From HXMU1420-13 sp965249965 (GTDB lineage: Bacteria; Bacteroidota; Rhodothermia; Balneolales; Balneolaceae): a stretch of 64,000 bases of DNA. The position numbers were made by a program, and so were the translations under genes. The notes under the pieces were generated by a model that saw only the letters and a program-made list of their open reading frames with translations, had not been told where the DNA came from and made no database searches. The first letter of the stretch is position 1; every line of letters begins with the position of its first letter. Below, one piece after another: positions 27,259-35,433 of the stretch. Where the stretch lies: the NCBI GenBank assembly GCA_965249965.1, contig OZ252262.1:62001-126000 (forward strand), given 5' to 3'.

Positions 27259-27687
27259 TTATCTGCTAAACGTTTGTGATGAAATTTCATCCATGAATTT
27301 TTGGTCAGTCTTAGCAACATTTTTAACAAATGCGCCATGTTCGGTGTCTCTAACTTTTTCCATGATGCTCAGTTTCTTGAACGCTTCCGCTAGCTTAGAT
27401 CTCTCTGTTTTTACTTTTTCATCGGCTTTCACTTCCTGCTGCTGCAATTCATTTATTTTATGATTTGCCTGAATCAGGTGAGCATCATGAGCTTTAATCA
27501 AATGGATATTGGCAACTTTATCCTCTTCTTTATTCTCAAGATAATTTTCGAGTTTTTCTTTCACGGCATTTCGGATATCCGAAATCTTGTTCTTATTGGT
27601 AAGTTCTTCAGCAAGTTTTTGTTGCTGCACTTTTTCCTGGTGTTGCCTCACTTTAAGAACGGGGTCTAAAGAAAACTTAAATTTCAT
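27259..27687 (-). CDS. fliJ: Flagellar export chaperone/ATPase stalk protein FliJ
   Basis: FliJ is the coiled-coil stalk of the FliI hexamer. The 142-residue protein starts with KFKFSLDPVLKVRQHQEKVQQQKLAEELTNK and is almost entirely coiled coil, as in the family (147 residues in E. coli). It follows fliI by 15 bases. Confidence 0.9.
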   Translation of the reverse strand: MKFKFSLDPVLKVRQHQEKVQQQKLAEELTNKNKISDIRNAVKEKLENYLENKEEDKVANIHLIKAHDAHLIQANHKINELQQQEVKADEKVKTERSKLAEAFKKLSIMEKVRDTEHGAFVKNVAKTDQKFMDEISSQTFSR

Positions 27688-27702
27688 CTTCGTTTGAATT
27701 TA

Positions 27703-29019
27703 TTATTCGATGATTTGATTTAATCGATCCCAGAGATCTCTATCAAAATCACTCTGGTCCATATCCTGTATCAAAAATGATTCCAATTCGGGATGTTTTT
27801 TTATTGAAAGGTCAATTTTTGGATTAGAACCCTTTACGTAAGCACCAATATTAATAAGATCTTCAGCCTCTCTATAAGTAGCTAATAATTCCCTTGCTTT
27901 CATGGATGTTACCCGCTCCTCTTTAGTGACAATTTTTGGCATCACACGGGAAATACTTTCCAAAACATCAATGGCAGGGTAATGATTTTTATGAGCTAAA
28001 CGCCGTGAAAGTACTATATGGCCATCCAAAATGGATCTTACTGCATCAGCAATAGGCTCATTCATATCATCGCTATCTACTAACACCGTATACAATCCGG
28101 TTATTGAACCTTTCTTAGTTTTCCCGGGTCGCTCTAATAACTTTGGTAAAATGGTAAATACGCTTGGTGTATAGCCTTTTGTGGTTGGAGGTTCCCCAGA
28201 GGCCAGACCAATTTCTCTTTGAGCCATGGCAACTCGAGTTACGGAATCCATCATCAACAGGACATTTTTTCCTTGGTCACGGAAATATTCCGCAATTGCA
28301 GTTGCAGTAAAAGCACCTTTAACACGGCTCATTGCAGCAGTATCTGAGGTAGCTGCAACAACCACCGATCTTGCCAACCCTTCCTCTCCCAGAGTTTCAT
28401 AAATAAATTCATGCACTTCGCGGCCACGTTCCCCAATCAATCCAATTACATTGATATCTGCCGAGGAACTTTTAGCGATCATACCCATTAATGTACTCTT
28501 ACCAACTCCGGATCCTGCAAATAAACCCACTCTTTGACCAACCCCAATAGTGTTTAATGCATCTAAGGCGCGTACGCCGGTAAACATCACATCATTAATC
28601 GGAGCCCGATCTAATGGGGAAGGTGGGTTGTTCTGAATTGGTTGTGATGCAGAGGTGAGAATTGGACCTAAGTTATCTATGGGATCACCATTTGGATCAA
28701 CCACTCTACCTAATAAATGTTCGCCAACTCCAACATTCAACGATTCCCCTAAACTTTCTACCAGGCATCCATTTTTCATGCCAACCACACGGTCGAAAGG
28801 CATCAAAAGGGTCTTGCCTTCTTTAATCCCTACGACTTCAGCCGGAATTAATTTGCCTAGAATAGTTTGGATACCATACATCTCCCCAACACTCGCTTCC
28901 AGGCCGGTACATTCTACGATATTTCCAACGATTCCATATACTTTACCATATCGTTTTGATGGATTTTTGGCTTCATCCAAACGATCACGAATGGTATTAT
29001 AATTATCCAGCAAGGCCAT
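27703..29019 (-). CDS. fliI: Flagellum-specific export ATPase FliI
   Basis: FliI is the F1-beta-like ATPase of the export apparatus. The 438-residue protein has Walker A AGSGVGKST (168-176), Walker B region VLLMMDSVTRVAMAQREIGLASGEPPTTKGYTPSVF, and the N-terminal YGKVYGIVGNIVECTGL. Length matches E. coli FliI (457). It lies between fliH and fliJ, its direct partners. Confidence 0.98.
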   Translation of the reverse strand: MALLDNYNTIRDRLDEAKNPSKRYGKVYGIVGNIVECTGLEASVGEMYGIQTILGKLIPAEVVGIKEGKTLLMPFDRVVGMKNGCLVESLGESLNVGVGEHLLGRVVDPNGDPIDNLGPILTSASQPIQNNPPSPLDRAPINDVMFTGVRALDALNTIGVGQRVGLFAGSGVGKSTLMGMIAKSSSADINVIGLIGERGREVHEFIYETLGEEGLARSVVVAATSDTAAMSRVKGAFTATAIAEYFRDQGKNVLLMMDSVTRVAMAQREIGLASGEPPTTKGYTPSVFTILPKLLERPGKTKKGSITGLYTVLVDSDDMNEPIADAVRSILDGHIVLSRRLAHKNHYPAIDVLESISRVMPKIVTKEERVTSMKARELLATYREAEDLINIGAYVKGSNPKIDLSIKKHPELESFLIQDMDQSDFDRDLWDRLNQIIE

Positions 29020-29020
29020 T

Positions 29021-29731
29021 TTATTCCTTCCAACTTGGGATCGGCAAATTTTTACGAAACTCTTTTAAGGTGTTTTTCGCATTTTGCACCACAACTTCAT
29101 CATTCGACTCGAAGCGGTACTCTCCCGGGCGGCAGTTTGGGTCTACCCGAACTTTTAGAAAAGTGTCAGGAGCATATTCATTTTTAAGTAATTGAATGTA
29201 CTCAAAGTCGGTTTCAGCAACTAAAAGTACGGGTTTCGACTGGTTGTCTATGCGTTCTAATAATGGTCCTAGAGATAGCTCTAATTTCGTTCGGATTTCA
29301 GGATTCTCGACCGGTAATCCAACAATGGCTTCAGCGATCTCGAATACTAAATCAAGTAAGCCGGGATCGATTAAATCTTGCCGTTGTTTCCAAACCTTTT
29401 GGCCTTCCTGAATGGTGCTATTTATAAAATTGAGTTTTGACTCCAACTCAGCCTGAGCGAGTGCATAACCTTCTGCTTTTCCTTCTTCAAACCCTATCGA
29501 ATACGCTTCTTCTCTTGTTTTCTCAACCTTAATTCTCCATTTACGATCTCTTTCTATTCTCGCTTGCTGAACAAGTTTTTCAGGGTCAATTTCTTCTTCC
29601 TCAAAAGGCTCATGCTCATCAGATTCTGATTTAGTAACGCCCTCGTTGAACAGCATTTTATAATTAAGCCGAGTATGGTTTTCGCTATACCAGTTTACCT
29701 GATTGTTTTCCAGAACCTTGGGTGCTTTCAT
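29021..29731 (-). CDS. fliH: Flagellar export ATPase regulator FliH
   Basis: FliH holds the FliI ATPase at the C ring. The 236-residue protein has an acidic N-terminus, a helical middle with Gly-spaced residues (SIGFEEGKAEGYALAQAELESKL), and a C-terminal domain with LVFEIAEAIVG and VRVDPNCRPGEYRFES, typical of the FliH/V-ATPase E superfamily. It is 2 bases from fliG and 1 base from fliI. Confidence 0.93.
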   Translation of the reverse strand: MKAPKVLENNQVNWYSENHTRLNYKMLFNEGVTKSESDEHEPFEEEEIDPEKLVQQARIERDRKWRIKVEKTREEAYSIGFEEGKAEGYALAQAELESKLNFINSTIQEGQKVWKQRQDLIDPGLLDLVFEIAEAIVGLPVENPEIRTKLELSLGPLLERIDNQSKPVLLVAETDFEYIQLLKNEYAPDTFLKVRVDPNCRPGEYRFESNDEVVVQNAKNTLKEFRKNLPIPSWKE

Positions 29732-29733
29732 GG

Positions 29734-30786
29734 CTACTCAACTACCTCTTCCTCACCTGCCTGTCGGGTACTAATTTGGCCGGCTTCTTCAAGGTCTTTA
29801 ATTTTCTTGATGATTCTATTCTGTGCATCTTTCACATCCTTCAATGGAACCGGTCCGAGAGCCTCCATGTCTTCACGCAGCATATCTGCAGCTCTTGAAG
29901 ACATATTGCTCAAGAATTTGGACGATAGCTCTTCGTCTACACCTTTCAGACCCATAACCATATCTTGTTTGTCCAATTCGTTGATGACAATCTGTACAGT
30001 TTTGTCGTCGAATTGGGCAATATCCTCGAATAAGAACATTTGTTCTTTTATTTCCTGAGCAACGTCAGGATCTCGTCCTTCTATCGCTTCAAGTACATTC
30101 TTCTCAACATTAACATCGGCGCCGTTTAGAATCTGAGCCACAATATTGGTACCCGCTTTAATCCGATCACCAAGATTATCCATACCACCCATATGTTCCT
30201 TGATTACCTCTTCAATCTCATCAATAACATCCGATGAAATCTTATCCATCATGGCCAAGCGATAAGTAATCTCTCCTTGTAATTCTTTATCTAACAATGC
30301 CAGTATCTCAGCTGTTTTCTCAACTCTTAATTGTGAGAAAATAAGTGCGGCAACCTGCGGATGTTCATTTTTGATGAAATCTGCAATTTGAGCGGTTTTT
30401 GTCTCTTGAAATTCTTTAAAAACTGTGCTACCTGATTGTGCCCTCAGTTTTTTCATCATTTTTTCGGAATCGCCACCAAGTTCTGTTAACAGCTGTTGGG
30501 CGTAATCCATACCACCATTTATCACATACTGTTTTACTTCCATCAGTGTGAAATACTCTTGTAAAACAGCGTCCACCATTTCAGGGCGGATATTCTTCAT
30601 CCGGGCAATCTCTAAAGTAATTTGCTCAATCTCTTTTTCCGATAAAGATTTCATCATCTCAGTGGCAGACTTAGTGCCAACACTCATAATCAAGATGGCT
30701 GCTTTTTGGGGACCGGTAAGATTTACAGCTTCTGCTGTTGAATCAGCTGTTTCTGATGGGGCGGTTAAGGTTGCTTCTTCACTCAT
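29734..30786 (-). CDS. fliG: Rotor protein FliG
   Basis: FliG couples the stator to rotation. The 350-residue protein has the N-terminal domain that binds FliF (LTGPQKAAILIMSVG), the middle domain (HPQVAALIFSQLRVEKTAEILALL) and the C-terminal torque helix region (LKGVDEELSSKFLSNMSSRAADMLREDMEALGPVPLKDVKDAQNRII) with the alternating charged residues. It is a standard length. Confidence 0.98.
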   Translation of the reverse strand: MSEEATLTAPSETADSTAEAVNLTGPQKAAILIMSVGTKSATEMMKSLSEKEIEQITLEIARMKNIRPEMVDAVLQEYFTLMEVKQYVINGGMDYAQQLLTELGGDSEKMMKKLRAQSGSTVFKEFQETKTAQIADFIKNEHPQVAALIFSQLRVEKTAEILALLDKELQGEITYRLAMMDKISSDVIDEIEEVIKEHMGGMDNLGDRIKAGTNIVAQILNGADVNVEKNVLEAIEGRDPDVAQEIKEQMFLFEDIAQFDDKTVQIVINELDKQDMVMGLKGVDEELSSKFLSNMSSRAADMLREDMEALGPVPLKDVKDAQNRIIKKIKDLEEAGQISTRQAGEEEVVE

Positions 30787-30798
30787 GGTATTCTGCTA

Positions 30799-32475
30799 TT
30801 AAAGTTCTTCCTCTGGCGACATCATTGCCCGTAAAATCTGAGCAGCCATTGCTGGTTTAAGTTCAACAAACTCTTTGATTTCATCTTTGTTATAGGTTTT
30901 CTCGGGCACAGCAGGTTCTTGTGAAAGATCCTCTGCCGTTATAGTCGGCTCAATAGGATTACCGTCTTCGTCAAAGGCTGGCTCCAGCATAGGTGCGCCG
31001 GAAGCATTGGCCGGCAGACTCGCAAAAGCTGATCCGGCAGGTAATTCTGAATTGCCCTGGAAATTCGAATTAATCGCCATCTCGGTTTCAATACTCATTT
31101 TCTTGCGAATGCCACTAATTAGGAACATAATCACACCAAACGTAACCCCTATTACAACCCAACGAACGATGTCGTTTGTGTAAACAGGTTGCGAAGCCAT
31201 AAATGTGTTACCACTTACATATTGTGCAGTAAAGAATTCGTTTTGATTAATAGTGAGCAAGTCTCCTCGCTCAGGCTTCAGACCTATTGCTAATTCGACT
31301 GCATCACGAAATTGCTGGACTTCAGTATTTGAATACGGCTCAAATGCAATTACTTCGTCTCCCTCCTCATTTAATTGTGTAACTTGTTTGTAGTTTAGCA
31401 ACACCGAAGCAGTAATTCTGCTTATCTCTCCTTCTCCCTTTTCGTACACTTCTCTTGTTCGATTTACCTCATAATTTCTAGTTTCTATCAAATTGCTGTT
31501 ATTATTTGCCGAAATAGTAATTGACGCATCTCTCTGATTGATAGGCGTTAGATTGTCGATGGGAACAGGTTCGCGTAGCTCGTCGTTGTTTACCTGCTCT
31601 CTTTTCTCTTCTGATATTACCGTTCTACTGTCTGGGTCGATGTAATCCGACTCGCGGGTAATTCGATCAAAATCATGTTCAACAGATACACGTAGAATGC
31701 TATTTCCTGCCCCAAGTACACGATCAAGCATACTTTGGCCACGCTCGGTTAAATAGGATTCGGTTTTTTGACGCAACTGCATTTGAGTTGTACCCATGGA
31801 AAATTCTGATTCATAATCGATCTCATCGGTTAATCGGTTACCTGCCTGATCGAGTATGGTAATATTAGTTGGGTCAAGTTCTTCCACACTTCCTGCAATC
31901 AGTGCAGTAATACCTTCAATTTGCTCTGGGGAAAGCGAGCGGTTTGCTTTCAGGTTCAAAATAACAGATGCAGATGCTTCAGTTGCTGTTTCATCAAAAG
32001 GGGAGCGCTCAGGCATCACTATATGAATGCGGGAAAACTCTACTTGTTCTAAACTATTTATGGATCGAGATAACTCGCCTTCAAGGGCACGTTTTTTATT
32101 TACCTCTTGCATAAAATCAGTCATACCAAGAGCGTTGGTATCAAAAAGTTCATACCCTTGCACATTGTTAAAACCACTTCCCATTGGCGCTAAATCGAGA
32201 CGAAGTTCATGCACTCGATTGCTGGCCACATAAACAGCTCGCCCACCGTCATCGAGCCGGTATTTGATGCCTCTATTGTCTAATTCAGCAACTATTTCCT
32301 GCGCCGACTCAGAATCTAAATTCCCGAACAGTAACATTTGGTCTTCTTGTTGCGACCAATAGAACAATCCACCAATCATCCCGATAATTACCAGAAGTAA
32401 TCCGACAAACATCATGCGTTGAGCGGCGCTTAATGGGCCAAAAAAGTCTTGAAATAGTTGAACGTATTTTCCCAT
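30799..32475 (-). CDS. fliF: MS-ring protein FliF
   Basis: FliF builds the inner-membrane MS ring. The 558-residue protein has two membrane helices (about 20-40 and 440-460), the ring-building motif GIKYRLDDGGRAVYVASNRVHELRLDLAPMG, and the YscJ-like ARIHIVMPE-type segment FSRIHIVMPERSPF. The C-terminal tail (EIKEFVELKPAMAAQILRAMM) fits FliG binding. Length matches E. coli FliF (552). Confidence 0.98.
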   Translation of the reverse strand: MGKYVQLFQDFFGPLSAAQRMMFVGLLLVIIGMIGGLFYWSQQEDQMLLFGNLDSESAQEIVAELDNRGIKYRLDDGGRAVYVASNRVHELRLDLAPMGSGFNNVQGYELFDTNALGMTDFMQEVNKKRALEGELSRSINSLEQVEFSRIHIVMPERSPFDETATEASASVILNLKANRSLSPEQIEGITALIAGSVEELDPTNITILDQAGNRLTDEIDYESEFSMGTTQMQLRQKTESYLTERGQSMLDRVLGAGNSILRVSVEHDFDRITRESDYIDPDSRTVISEEKREQVNNDELREPVPIDNLTPINQRDASITISANNNSNLIETRNYEVNRTREVYEKGEGEISRITASVLLNYKQVTQLNEEGDEVIAFEPYSNTEVQQFRDAVELAIGLKPERGDLLTINQNEFFTAQYVSGNTFMASQPVYTNDIVRWVVIGVTFGVIMFLISGIRKKMSIETEMAINSNFQGNSELPAGSAFASLPANASGAPMLEPAFDEDGNPIEPTITAEDLSQEPAVPEKTYNKDEIKEFVELKPAMAAQILRAMMSPEEEL

Positions 32476-32483
32476 GATTCAAA

Positions 32484-32789
32484 TCAGATTTGCATCCTGC
32501 TTAGTTCTTGATAAGATTCAACAAGCTTGTTTCGAACTTCAACCATCATTTGGAAACTAAGCTGTGCTTGCTGCATCGAAATCATAACATCGTGGATATT
32601 GTCAGACTTACCACTCACAAAATCCTGCACGTTTGCTTCCGATGCTTTCATGGTATCATCCACGCTTTGAATTGCATCTGTTAGCATATCTCCAAAAGAA
32701 TTATCGATTTCGCCAACATCAATGTTATAATGCCTTGGCTGAATCTCTAAATTTTGTGGTAAGCCTAATCCGGTAATTTCTGGTTCCAT
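32484..32789 (-). CDS. fliE: Hook-basal body protein FliE (MS ring-rod junction)
   Basis: FliE connects the rod to the MS ring. The 101-residue protein has a disordered start and the conserved C-terminal half: SFGDMLTDAIQSVDDTMKASE and DIHDVMISMQQAQLSFQMMVEVRNKLVESYQELSRMQI. Length matches E. coli FliE (104). It is followed by fliF after 8 bases. Confidence 0.95.
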   Translation of the reverse strand: MEPEITGLGLPQNLEIQPRHYNIDVGEIDNSFGDMLTDAIQSVDDTMKASEANVQDFVSGKSDNIHDVMISMQQAQLSFQMMVEVRNKLVESYQELSRMQI

Positions 32790-32807
32790 CTCTACTATAA
32801 TTTTATT

Positions 32808-33035
32808 TTAAACACGTGCATCAAAGTGAGCACCGCGAATAATTTGCTGCTCATTCATTCGGCCATCCATGGAATATGATTGGATGGGCTTTGCTGCTGA
32901 GAATTTTTGACTAATTAACGTTGATTCGTCGGCCGTTAATTTTGGGGGTTGTGGAGCAAATGCTGCTTTCCGCAATGCACTATTTTGTGCTACCCTATGC
33001 GATTGTTGATGAATTATTGAATTAATACTGCTCAT
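32808..33035 (-). CDS. Small protein of unknown function between flgC and fliE
   Basis: A 75-residue basic protein with no membrane segment or signal peptide. The C-terminal half (LTADESTLISQKFSAAKPI--YSMDGRMNEQQIIRGAHFDARV) looks structured. The gene is tightly packed, 3 bases after flgC and 18 before fliE, so it is certainly part of the basal-body unit. It is not a rod or hook family member. No known family is recognised. A small rod-assembly or export-related factor is a guess from position. Confidence 0.75.
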   Translation of the reverse strand: MSSINSIIHQQSHRVAQNSALRKAAFAPQPPKLTADESTLISQKFSAAKPIQSYSMDGRMNEQQIIRGAHFDARV

Positions 33036-33038
33036 TTA

Positions 33039-33533
33039 TTAAATCTCCAGCGATCGTTTTAGTAGTTCTTTTTCAGCTTCAATGCTGCTAAGGTTGGCTT
33101 CGTATAGGCGATTAGCACTTACCATAACAGCCATTTCTTTTACCATATCTATATCCGGATAGCGAACCATTCCGTTTTCGTCCGCATCGGGATGATTGGG
33201 ATCATATTCGTATCGAAATTTATCTTGCTCTACAACTTCGAACTGAGGTCCTAATCCGCCTCGCTTTTGTCCAACCATTCCATCTGCAGAACGCATGTGC
33301 TGCGAGTTTGTAGTTTTGAGACCAGATTGTGCTCCCTCTAATATGTCGAAAAACTGCTGTGAACTTGGGGCTGCCGAAATAACTTCAAGCGGTCGATAAA
33401 TATTATCAGAACCTGGTGCAGCTGAAGTTCGGGCATTTGCAATATTCTGAGATGCCGCAGCAATTCGCTCTCTTTGTAGGGCTAGGCCCTGCGATGCTGT
33501 TTGAAATGTTGAGGATAATCGATCAGGTAACAT
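33039..33533 (-). CDS. flgC: Flagellar proximal rod protein FlgC
   Basis: FlgC is a proximal rod subunit. The 164-residue protein has the N-terminal motif RERIAAASQNIANARTSAAPGSDNIYRP, the YDPNHPDADENGMVRYPDIDMVKEMAVMV signature, and the C-terminal NRLYEANLSSIEAEKELLKRSLEI. Length fits the family (134-150) with a slightly larger centre. Confidence 0.97.
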   Translation of the reverse strand: MLPDRLSSTFQTASQGLALQRERIAAASQNIANARTSAAPGSDNIYRPLEVISAAPSSQQFFDILEGAQSGLKTTNSQHMRSADGMVGQKRGGLGPQFEVVEQDKFRYEYDPNHPDADENGMVRYPDIDMVKEMAVMVSANRLYEANLSSIEAEKELLKRSLEI

Positions 33534-33542
33534 ACTGTATTA

Positions 33543-33887
33543 TTATCTATTGGTTCCGGTTATTCCATTTCTAACCAAGCTATAATGATGGCGCAGTGCT
33601 TTGGTTACAGCTTGAAAGCGTAACTGTGTATCTGCTTGCTCAATTAGTTCATCTTCCAGAATTACTTTTTGATCTGTCTGCACAATAGAGGGATTAACTC
33701 CTTTTGTTCCTTCCATCCCCATGGTGTTCATAGCTTCGTTTAAAGCTTCTTCAAAATACACCTCATGTCGCTTGTAACCAGGTGTATCAGCATTTGCGAT
33801 GTTGGTAGCCGTCACTTTCTGGCGAAGTGAATAAGCATCCATCGACTTTGCTAATAACTGGCTATGACTGCTATCAATTAAATTCAT
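33543..33887 (-). CDS. flgB: Flagellar proximal rod protein FlgB
   Basis: FlgB is the first rod subunit. The 114-residue protein has YSLRQKVTATNIANADTPGYKRHEVYFEEAL and the C-terminal rod helix LRFQAVTKALRHHYSLVRNGITG. Length matches E. coli FlgB (138) with a shorter loop. It heads the unit that ends with flgE. A sigma-54-like element lies 35 bases upstream. Confidence 0.96.
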   Translation of the reverse strand: MNLIDSSHSQLLAKSMDAYSLRQKVTATNIANADTPGYKRHEVYFEEALNEAMNTMGMEGTKGVNPSIVQTDQKVILEDELIEQADTQLRFQAVTKALRHHYSLVRNGITGTNR

Positions 33888-33895
33888 AATTCATT

Positions 33896-33922
33896 TAAGT
33901 TTTTTATCTCCTGTGCCGATAC
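33896..33922 (+). promoter_or_regulatory. Sigma-28-like box (one mismatch) pointing towards the kinase
   Basis: TAAG (33,896-33,899), 15 bases, GCCGATAC (33,915-33,922). It shares the context TTTAAGT and TGTGCCGATA with the box upstream of flhB. It reads away from flgB and towards the kinase at 34,106, which also has a closer box. Confidence 0.4.
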
Positions 33923-33937
33923 ACAAGAGTTGTGCCA
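33923..33937 (-). promoter_or_regulatory. Sigma-54-like element upstream of flgB
   Basis: On the minus strand: TGGCAC (33,937-33,932), 5 bases, TTGT (33,926-33,923). The sigma-54 consensus is TGGCAC-5-TTGC, so one position of the GC element differs. It lies 35 bases before the flgB ATG and overlaps the opposite-strand sigma-28-like box. Confidence 0.4.
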
Positions 33938-34042
33938 CAAACGATTTAGTATTTACTCTTATAAAAAGGCCTAAATAACAAGCATTCTGCAGGGGACTTT
34001 TATCCGTTCTACGGTAAATTTTTCCACTTTAGAAAAATCGCT

Positions 34043-34069
34043 TAAGGAAAAGATTTGGCTGGCTGATAA
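34043..34069 (+). promoter_or_regulatory. FliA (sigma-28)-type promoter of sensor kinase gene
   Basis: TAAG (34,043-34,046), 15 bases, GCTGATAA (34,062-34,069), one mismatch from the -10 consensus. It ends 37 bases before the ATG at 34,106, the expected distance for a short leader. Confidence 0.55.
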
Positions 34070-34105
34070 TTCAAACATAAATGAATTTTCGGCATAAAAA
34101 TCGAT

Positions 34106-35140
34106 ATGAAAAACTACACTACATTACAACTTGATTTGAATTACAAAGATGAATTTAATCGCCACGATGTTTACTATTCATCGGTTTCAGACTACACTTA
34201 TATGGACGTGATCTCTACGCTTATTGAAGATATATCTTACCCAGTTTTTGTGGTACGTAGTGGGAGTCGGAATGTGTATGCGTTAAATCAAGCTGCAAAA
34301 GAAGGTCTTCAACCCTCTTTATTAGATGAGGTATCGATTGATGAACTGTTTTTAGTTAATGACTACGTTTTAGAAAATCAGCCAGTTGTATTTTTTAATA
34401 ATCAATGGTATTTGATGAATACCGATACCTTTGAAGCCGGCGCTGATTCTTTCGAAAAAATTGAATTAATCGCCGATGAGTCTATTCCGGATTCTATTAC
34501 ATTAGATCGCTGGAAACATATGATTGCAGTAATGCTGCATCGATTTCGATCTCCTTTAACCGGGATTTCCGGCTATCTCGATTTATTAATTGATGAGTCT
34601 GAAGATGCCAGTGTTTTGAAACGAGCCAACAAGATTGAAGAAGGAATTTCACATCTTGCTAATTTGATGGATGAACTTGAGTTTTTCTATCATATTCCTT
34701 CAAAATTTGATATTTCGAAATTAGAACCTGTTAGTTTGCAGTCGGTTCTTAACCGCGTTGAATTTGATATTCCGGAAGAACACCATACCAGAGTTCAATA
34801 TTTAGCATCCACAGAAATTAAAACCTATCAGGCTACATCAGATAGTTTAGAAAAAGTGTTGTGGCTTCTTATCACCAATGCACTCCGATATAGTCCGGAT
34901 GGGAGTCCGGTAACAATTTCTCAAATTTCAGATAAGTGCATTAAAATTTCGAATGAAGGTGCTCCTATCCCTCAATCCATAAGAGAACATATTTTTCATC
35001 CATTTGTAACTTCACAGGCTAATAATTTAGGTATTGGGCTTACTATGGCTTTATTATTTGCCAGCCAATTCGGAGGTACGATTTTCCAAACAGAAAACGG
35101 AGAAAAAGGTAGAATCTCATTTACCATCTGTTTCCCTTAA
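34106..35140 (+). CDS. Soluble sensor histidine kinase beside flagellar genes
   Basis: A 344-residue cytoplasmic protein without membrane segments. Residues 30-125 form a PAS-like input region of unclear family. The HisKA helix carries the phosphoacceptor H145 in LHRFRSPLTGISGYLDLL. The ATPase domain has the N box WLLITNALRYSPDG and a G2-like NNLGIGLTMALLFASQFGG. The G1 box reads SNEGAPI, with Asn where the adenine-binding Asp usually is, a variant that may still be active. No response regulator is adjacent. It diverges from flgB and has a sigma-28-type promoter, so it is likely made with the flagellum. Confidence 0.88.
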   Translation: MKNYTTLQLDLNYKDEFNRHDVYYSSVSDYTYMDVISTLIEDISYPVFVVRSGSRNVYALNQAAKEGLQPSLLDEVSIDELFLVNDYVLENQPVVFFNNQWYLMNTDTFEAGADSFEKIELIADESIPDSITLDRWKHMIAVMLHRFRSPLTGISGYLDLLIDESEDASVLKRANKIEEGISHLANLMDELEFFYHIPSKFDISKLEPVSLQSVLNRVEFDIPEEHHTRVQYLASTEIKTYQATSDSLEKVLWLLITNALRYSPDGSPVTISQISDKCIKISNEGAPIPQSIREHIFHPFVTSQANNLGIGLTMALLFASQFGGTIFQTENGEKGRISFTICFP

Positions 35141-35384
35141 TTCATTGAAATTGCCCAGGCAATTAAAGCTAATTACCTTCACTCCCAACGTATCCCCATC
35201 TTTTCGGAAATCTCACACATTAGTATACACTTTGAGTTGTGTAATAATATAGCAGATTAACAGGCCGTCAGATTGTCAAATAATTCATGTTACATACATT
35301 TTAGAATAGACTCGACATATGTAATCTAATGATCTAATACGTGAGAATAATCACAAATAGATAGTGTAACAAAATTGCATCAGC

Positions 35385-35414
35385 AAAAAAAAGGTGGGCT
35401 ATTCACCCACCTTT
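35385..35414 (-). terminator. Intrinsic terminator after the PAS kinase
   Basis: Arms AAAGGTGGG (35,390-35,398) and CCCACCTTT (35,406-35,414) with a 7-base loop. On the minus strand the hairpin is followed by a T-run. It lies 20 bases after the stop of the kinase at 35,434. The rest of 35,141-35,433 shows no gene. Confidence 0.88.
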
Positions 35415-35433
35415 CTTTGGCTATTTCGGGGAA

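Noticed and set aside
35149..35164. Palindrome AATTGCCCAGGCAATT after the 34,106 kinase
   Set aside because: There is no T-run or repeat elsewhere, so it is not called a terminator or operator.
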